Assembly: GCF_013778455.1 (NCBI RefSeq)
Contig: NZ_JACEHE010000001.1
Location: 1-64,000, forward strand
Direction: 5' to 3'
Source: Streptomyces himalayensis subsp. himalayensis
GTDB taxonomy: Bacteria > Actinomycetota > Actinomycetes > Streptomycetales > Streptomycetaceae
DNA: 64,000 bases
Numbering within the stretch: position 1 is the first letter of the stretch; every line of letters begins with the position of its first letter. The position numbers were made by a program, and so were the translations under genes. The notes below the pieces were generated by a model that had not been told where the DNA came from, made no database searches, and saw only the letters and a program-made list of their open reading frames with translations. Shown piece after piece: positions 62,359 to 64,000 of the stretch.

Positions 62359-63474
62359 TCACGCCCCGGACGAGGCCGCGAGCCCCGACTTCAGGCCCGC
62401 CCCGCACAGCGGCACCACCGCCGTACGGTCCCCGAGCGCCCCCTCCCGTACCGCCGCCCAGCACACGGCGGACGTCGACTCCACATAGAGCCCCCGCGAC
62501 GCCAGATCGAGCTGTGCGTGCCGGATCTGGTCCTCCGTGACCGTCAGGAACGTACCGCCCGAGTCCCTTACGGCACGCAGGATCTGCCGCGCCCGCGGCG
62601 GGCGCGGAATCGCGATGCCTTCGGCGAGGGTGTCGGCGGCCGGGGTCTCCTCCACGAGATCGTCGGCGTCCGCACGCCAGGCCGCGGCGAGCGGGGCGAC
62701 CGCCGCGGCCTGCACCGCCCACAGCGCGGGACGCCGGTCGAGCAACCCGGCGCCGTACAGCTCGGCGACGGCGAGGGCGGCGCCCAGCAGCAGCGTGCCG
62801 TTGCCTGCGGGCACCACCAGCACCTGGGGCAGCCGCCCGCCGAGGTCCTCCCACAGCTCGTGGACATAGGTCTTGGTGCCGTGCAGGAAGTACGGGTTGT
62901 AGGCGTGGCTCGCATAGAACGCGTCCGGGTCGTCGGCCACCTCGCGCGCCACCGCCGCCGTCGCCTCACGTCGGCCGCGGACGACCTCCACGCGCGCGCC
63001 GTGCGCTCCGATCTGCTCCAGCTTCTTCGATGACGTACCGAACGGGACGTACACCGTGCAGGGCAGCGCGGCGCGGGCGCAGTACGCCGCGACCGCCGTG
63101 CCCGCGTTGCCGCTGCTGTCGGCGATGACGCGCGACGGCCGCAGCCTGAGCGCCAGTTCGGCGAGCATGACGGCGCCGCGGTCCTTGAACGACAGGGTCG
63201 GCATCAGATAGTCGAGTTTCGCCGAAATACCGTCCTTCAGGGCCACAAGCGGCGTCCGGCCCTCGCCGAGGGAGACCGAGGGCGTGGCCAGCGGCAGCAC
63301 CTCGGCGTACCGCCACAGCGAATTCACGCGCCCGGTCAGCGATTTCAGCGGCGCGGGCGTGGGCGAGAAGTCCAGGTCGAGAGGGCCGCGGCAGAGCGGG
63401 CAACACCAGGCGAGCGACCCCGCGGGCACGCGCGTGCCGTCGGTCGGGCAGAAGGAGTCCGGCAGTGGCGTCAT
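62359..63474 (-). CDS. PLP-dependent threonine synthase-like enzyme
   Basis: 371-aa fold-type II PLP enzyme. The N-terminus carries paired cysteines (FCPTDG, WCCPLCRGPLDLDF) like the zinc ribbon of actinobacterial threonine synthase homologues. PLP-Lys lies in LMPTLSFKDRGAVMLAELAL; SSGNAGTAVAAYCAR binds the substrate carboxylate and VVPAGNGTLLLGAALAVAEL the phosphate; VPLCGAGLKSG closes the site. The true threonine synthase is usually next to thrB; here the context (GH65) is unrelated, so the role may be another beta-elimination or replacement. ATG at 63474. Confidence 0.85.
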   Translation of the reverse strand: MTPLPDSFCPTDGTRVPAGSLAWCCPLCRGPLDLDFSPTPAPLKSLTGRVNSLWRYAEVLPLATPSVSLGEGRTPLVALKDGISAKLDYLMPTLSFKDRGAVMLAELALRLRPSRVIADSSGNAGTAVAAYCARAALPCTVYVPFGTSSKKLEQIGAHGARVEVVRGRREATAAVAREVADDPDAFYASHAYNPYFLHGTKTYVHELWEDLGGRLPQVLVVPAGNGTLLLGAALAVAELYGAGLLDRRPALWAVQAAAVAPLAAAWRADADDLVEETPAADTLAEGIAIPRPPRARQILRAVRDSGGTFLTVTEDQIRHAQLDLASRGLYVESTSAVCWAAVREGALGDRTAVVPLCGAGLKSGLAASSGA

Positions 63475-63690
63475 GGAATCAGGCTAGATTGTGCTGTTTG
63501 GTGACGTTGTGTCATGGCCGCCGCGCCCCTGCCAATCGGTCCGCAACCACCCGGCCGCCCAGGAGCCGGGTTCCATCACGGCGACCGCGCTCCACCGCCG
63601 GTGGCCCGCTGCCCCTACGATGCGCCAAGTCGTACGCACGCACGTTCTGCACGCACGTGCTCCGTGTTCTGGCAGAGGAGCAAGCAACTC

Positions 63691-64000
63691 GTGGACATAC
63701 CGCCGCCGCCCCGCCCCGGCGGCCCCCAGCAGCCGCCAGAGAACCCTTACGCCCCTCCGGGGCAGAGCCCCAACGGCGAGAACCGGCACGGCGAGAACCG
63801 GTACGGCGAGCCGCCGTACGGCGGGCCCCCGTACGGCGAGAACCCGTACGGCGAGTACCCCGCCACCCCACCCATGGGCGCCCAGCCCCCCGCCGGCGCC
63901 CAGCCTCCCCTGGCGGCCCAGCCCCTTCCCCCGTACCAGCCCTGGCCGCAGCCGCCGTACTTCGCGCCCGTCCCACCGCCCGCCCAGCCGCCCGCCCAGC
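63691..64000 (+). CDS. Pro/Gly/Tyr-rich protein, N-terminal part only
   Basis: 103 residues from GTG 63691 (GAGGAG upstream), running off the right edge. The sequence is Pro-rich with repeats of YGEN/YGEP type (NGENRHGENRYGEPPYGGPP) and later AQPPAGAQPPLAAQPLPPYQ. In Streptomyces such N-termini precede membrane domains such as DUF4190 or RDD; the part that would decide is outside the window. Confidence 0.7.
   Translation, partial: MDIPPPPRPGGPQQPPENPYAPPGQSPNGENRHGENRYGEPPYGGPPYGENPYGEYPATPPMGAQPPAGAQPPLAAQPLPPYQPWPQPPYFAPVPPPAQPPAQ

Noticed and set aside
59747-62488. 913-codon plus-strand frame opposite the GH65 gene
   Set aside because: Arg/Gly/Val-rich shadow of the GH65 coding strand, with no domain or ribosome site.

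Overview
The window is a piece of a high-GC actinobacterial chromosome, almost certainly Streptomyces. The evidence is the strong G/C third-position bias, frequent GTG starts, a WhiB-like protein, paired XRE/DUF397 regulators, an ahpC-ahpD-oxyR locus, the class II fumarase - class I fumarase - DUF1707 - wbl - glpX order, and polyphosphate glucokinase. From memory, the backbone order resembles the S. coelicolor SCO5031-SCO5059 neighbourhood; this was not checked by search. No rRNA, tRNA, CRISPR array or replication origin was seen.

Layout. (1) 1-165 is the start of an ABC transporter ATPase gene. (2) 293-7888 is a conflict-gene block: an XRE/DUF397/ATPase-like set, a HigBA-type pair, a VapBC-type pair, and a large polymorphic toxin with its immunity gene. 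The toxin carries a class III (Flp pilin) signal in mid-protein, an octapeptide-repeat stalk and a C-terminal restriction-endonuclease-fold domain. (3) 8023-30364 is mostly housekeeping: a flavin oxidoreductase, secreted amidase, DUF192 protein, prepilin peptidase, methyltransferase, prenyl transferase (uppS), PIN-PhoH ATPase, secreted transglycosylase-like protein, AI-2E family permease, peroxide defence (ahpD, ahpC, oxyR, katA), a bifunctional penicillin-binding protein, a SpoIIE-type phosphatase, a DUF402 protein and fumC. (4) 30543-41546 is an eroded accessory island between the two fumarase genes. It holds a serine hydrolase gene split by phage DNA (terminase with a frameshift and a stop), a membrane protein with a HEPN-like tail, a second XRE/DUF397/ATPase set, a decayed IS982-like element enclosing a passenger gene, an internally deleted ADP-ribosylglycohydrolase and a Phd/RelE-like pair. 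(5) 41665-54318 is core again: class I fumarase, DUF1707 protein, wbl, glpX, DUF4245, nitroreductase, xseB-xseA, ispH, ppgK, DUF6542, ychF. (6) 54582-59462 is a translationally coupled cell-surface glycan operon: an AftA-like glycosyltransferase, a polysialyltransferase-family protein, a GT2 and a small Cys protein, behind a broken CMP-sugar synthetase remnant. (7) 59651-64000 holds a secreted GH65 enzyme with a C-terminal discoidin-like region, a threonine-synthase-like PLP enzyme and the start of a Pro-rich protein.

The most distinctive object is the pilin-signal toxin and its immunity gene (4134-7433). An 18-bp site in its upstream region recurs exactly, in the opposite orientation, in the divergent promoter region of the window's only prepilin-peptidase gene. 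This is a testable hint of a Tad-type export and processing route for a polymorphic toxin.
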